Assembly (NCBI GenBank): GCA_037447655.1
Contig: JBBHKE010000771.1
Span: 678,243-738,242, forward strand
Direction of reading: 5' to 3'
DNA length: 60,000 nt
Source of the DNA: Zygnema cylindricum
Taxonomy: Eukaryota > Streptophyta > Zygnematophyceae > Zygnematales > Zygnemataceae
A program made the translations under genes and the position numbers. Positions 57,301 to 60,000 of this stretch are shown here, one piece after another (positions within the stretch are counted from its first letter, which is position 1; the number at the start of each line of letters is the position of its first letter). The notes below the pieces were generated by a model, which ran no database searches, was not told where the DNA came from, and worked only from the letters and a program-made list of their open reading frames with translations.

Positions 57301-57532
57301 TTTAAGATTACGTCATTAAGCTTCCAGCAATAGTAACGCCAACAATCTGACATCTTAGTGATGCAAATATGCAAGAAGTGAAACGCGAGAAATGATAGCT
57401 ATACATTTGACCACTATTTTTATCTCTGTCGCCTTATTCTTGCACATAATGCTTGATGAAAGACGAATAAACAAAGAAACACAAAGTTTTTCTAACTCTG
57501 ATCAGAAACTGGAGAAAGAAGGAGAGAAGCAC
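54316..57532. other. Long interval without a recognised gene
   Basis: 54340-54450 is dense in GTAC words. A lone MITE end (GAATCGCTATTAGAGTTAA) is at about 54822-54840. The frame at 54836-55225 has no recognised domain. GTGCTCATATTATGCAAAA-type units repeat at about 56568-56645. I looked here for the last threonine deaminase exon and did not find it. Confidence 0.5.
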
Positions 57533-59328
57533 CTGACGGCGATAGTGGAAGAGAGTGATATTCCATCGAGGACTGAGCATGTCCAAAAACTTAAGGAGAG
57601 CTCCCGGTCGCTCCGGAAACACAAAGCGGTACAGAACCTCATTTGGAACTTTGGTCCGTCCTCCCACCTGCAACATTTGTTTTTCTTTTTTAGAAAGCAT
57701 TTATGTTTACTAGCAGATTCATCCCAAGTGTAAGAATAACAAACTATTGGAATCTCCAAACATTTCTTGTCGCAAAACTGACATGGACAAAAGAAAATCT
57801 ACAGCAAGGAGCAAAAAGAAATATGGACTGAGCTTGCGATGTCTCGGATGGAAACAAATAATTATGTCTTAAATTTTGCAATTTCACACTAATGCAAAGC
57901 AGCTAAATGTATGAAAATTTTGTGAAAAGGTGGCTCTCTCCAACGCATTATATCGCAAAGCATTTCTTGAGTGGTACAGAGTGAATCGTTATTAGCATTA
58001 ATATTTTCTTTTCGCCACTAAAATCGGCTTTTCTTTGTGCACACATGCTGATTTTAATTTGGAGACCGCCAATCGGAAGGTAAGAACCTTACGTTCCATG
58101 GCATCCTTCGGATTAATAATCCGATGTGCACAAAGAAAAATAAGTTGTAAGGCCGAAAAAAACATTACACTATAACGACACAAGATTTACTATTCTTAAC
58201 AAGAAATGCCAAATAAAAAATTCTAAAGTAAACACACCAAATGTCGCAAATGATCTTTCGCTAAGTCATTGCCTGTCATATCAACTGTGGGGAATTCTGC
58301 TTCCTCCATTCGCGCCACAAGAGCTTGTAATTCTTCGTCACGATGTAATCCAACACTGCAAAAAAAAAAAGAGCACAATTTACTCCTTTCAGGGAGGGCG
58401 TTTGAGACCCAATTGAGGTGAAAACATGAAAAGATGTATGAAGAAAGCAACAAAGAAGAGAATAATAAGCATTCAACAAGAGTGTCGACTTCACCATCCA
58501 CCATAATTAGTCTAGAAACGCTAAATTTAGGTCCTCATACCCCTCAAAGTTTGCACAAAACTTCATTCAGATTGCGACCATGTGAATTTGAGCATTAAAA
58601 TAAGGTTTGACCAGTGGACCACCTAATTTAGCTTAGTGGAGGTTCATACAGACTGACGCCATTATCTAATGAAATGTAGTATGCATAGGAAATGAGAGCG
58701 TTCAGAAACAAGAGAAGAAAAAACCTCTAATTATGAAAACTACCAAAAAGTATACCTGTAAAGGACATGGGCAGTCGACTCATCGCTGTACCGGTACTTA
58801 AACTCTGTTATATTTGTGGTACCAACCTGCCCATTGCATTAAAAAATAAACCACCCACCCTGTACCAGGAAGTTAACAAACGATTCTCACTACTCTCTTA
58901 CCTCGTCACTGTAATCGCAACAAGATTGTTACAACAATGTCACATTATTGAAGTAAGATTTCAGTGGGATTAATTACCAGCTCACAGAAAGTCTTCTCTT
59001 ATGTCATCAGTGTAACCTCAACAAGATTGTCACAACAATGTTACATTATCGAAGTAAGATTTCAGTGGGATTAACTTACCAGCTCACAGAAAGTCTTAAA
59101 CGAGCCGGGCTTCTCCGGCATAGAAGTAGCGAGAACCGCCTCTCTCCGAGCCCCGACGTCGGCGAGCTCCGTCACGAGTCTCAAACGTTCAAAATTCATA
59201 TTCGCGCCACTTGTGACCGCCACAACCGACTCATTTTCAAGGCCATAGTACTGGCAATAAGCTTTAGCTCCAGCCAATGAGAGGGCTCCGGCGGGCTCTA
59301 AAATACTGCGGACCTCTTCAAACACATC
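57533..59328 (-). CDS. OMR1: Biosynthetic threonine deaminase, C-terminal exons (partial)
   Basis: Threonine deaminase (EC 4.3.1.19) converts threonine to 2-oxobutanoate, the first step of isoleucine synthesis, in plastids, and is feedback-inhibited by isoleucine through paired C-terminal ACT-like domains. Four exons, all GT-AG: 59080-59328 (phase 0; [60 protein letters not shown]); 58756-58826 ([23 protein letters not shown]); 58238-58355 ([28 protein letters not shown]); 57533-57667 ([45 protein letters not shown]). They join in phase without a stop. The PLP-lysine region and transit peptide must lie beyond 60000; the final exon (the family's GanVLvGiqv...) is not visible below 57533. Exons look conserved, so the gene may be active. 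Confidence 0.92.
57980..58190. mobile_element. MITE inside a threonine deaminase intron
   Basis: Lies in the intron between exons 58238-58355 and 57533-57667. The ends GAATCGTTATTAGCATTAA and (reversed) TGTCGTTATAGTGTAATG pair imperfectly. The centre AGACCGCCAATCGGAAGG is the reverse complement of the corresponding part of the MITE at 53936-54136. It does not touch the splice sites. Confidence 0.6.
58894..59096. repeat. ~101-bp tandem duplication across a splice donor
   Basis: 58894-58995 and 58996-59096 match with few changes. The second (right) copy includes the real end of the threonine deaminase exon and its donor GTAAGT. The first copy, now in the intron, repeats the last ~17 exon bases (AAGACTTTCTGTGAGCTG) followed by GTAATT. 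Confidence 0.85.
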
Positions 59329-60000
59329 CTGCACAACAATAGAATACATATAAACATAATATTTCTCTCTGATATTAGAGCCATAAATGGTACAACACCT
59401 TGAATCGGTATCAGAGGGAAGAAATCAATAGCGTGGTGTTTATTTTATTGCTACGAATTCTAATTTAGGACGAGCGCGGTGGAAAGTTGTTGACCATGTA
59501 CTGAAATAGGTGTTAAAGTATTATGGACGTTATTTTATGGTCAGAGGCCAAAGAAAACCGGCACTGAATTAGTGTTATTAATCCTAATTGCAACCCAAAA
59601 GTGTAGTTCTTGGGTGCATGAACAATGGCTCTAGATACGCTGATGAAAAGGAAAGGGCCGTGAAAACAGCAACCCTTGTGTCCTTTCAAAACAATAAAGA
59701 AACTTGTCCCTTTCCAGAAAGCAAACAAAACTACAATAAACAGAAGTTGTTTCTTTCCAAACAATAAACAAAACTTGTCCCTTTCCAGACAATGAAAGGT
59801 AGCCTTACTACCAAAGTCCAGCTTGTCTCCAAGCAGAAATTGACAAAGGAGAGGCAGCTTGCCCAACATATCAGCTTTCAGGATTAATGGGGGTGGAAAT
59901 GGACGTGGAAAAGGACAGGAAAATGAATTGTGAAAAAAATGAGAGGTCCATGACTGGACATACAACTTCGAAAACCAATACGAGTCATCACTTGGATCCT
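59329..60000 (-). other. Threonine deaminase intron (to window edge)
   Basis: Acceptor TTGTGCAG ends at 59329. No further exon was recognised up to 60000. The short repeats TTGTCCCTTTCCAGA (59704, 59774) suggest decayed repeat DNA. Confidence 0.6.

Overview
The window looks like repeat-rich nuclear DNA of a land plant. Signs are Ty3/gypsy and Ty1/copia elements with initiator-Met-tRNA primer sites, hAT and MITE DNA transposons, 72-nt leucine-rich-repeat exons, and a plant-type, intron-split biosynthetic threonine deaminase at the right edge. The species cannot be named from the sequence. Only the threonine deaminase exons look like a conserved host gene; most of the rest is mobile DNA in various states of decay.

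Layout. 1-12086: an array of Ty3/gypsy units, sense on the minus strand, with three LTRs (1367-2344, 8092-8764, 11110-12086). The middle unit keeps gag to integrase with many lesions. The outer unit lost most of pol through a microhomology junction. Bases 1-2103 are an almost identical copy of 9744-11846, so a 9.74 kb tandem duplication ends inside the window. 12140-13282: Ty1/copia gag-protease-integrase relic (plus). 13342-16912: 3' half of another copia element (minus). 16914-17420: a ~0.5 kb TRIM/SMART-like element whose LTRs each contain a complete tRNA-like Pol III unit. 17422-20702: a non-autonomous LTR element with a half-tRNA primer site. 21324-23948: two inverted copia LTRs plus a gag fragment. 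25365-32943: scattered exons (three 72-nt LRR exons, one EGF-like exon), interrupted by another copia element at about 27.4-30.0 kb.

35039-43461: a diverged solo-like LTR, a 0.58 kb foldback, and a very large inverted repeat (arms about 2.3 kb). 44.0-46.6 kb: a 49-bp minisatellite, an hAT MITE with an 8-bp target duplication and C/G homopolymers, and degenerate repeats. 47.3 kb: a Helitron-like end. 48695-51533: hAT transposase pseudogene (minus) with one recognisable intron. 52-54.3 kb: MITEs, a palindrome and poly-G. 57533-59328: four consecutive exons of threonine deaminase (minus), with a MITE in one intron and a tandem duplication across one splice donor. Its catalytic N-terminal exons must lie beyond base 60000, and its last exon was not found.

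The most unusual feature is the TRIM-like element: LTR, primer site, about 35 bp, polypurine tract, LTR, with a foldable tRNA-like gene and T4 terminator inside each LTR. A separate copia LTR family here carries a B-box/T4 module in antisense. All identifications come from reading the sequence; no database search was run.
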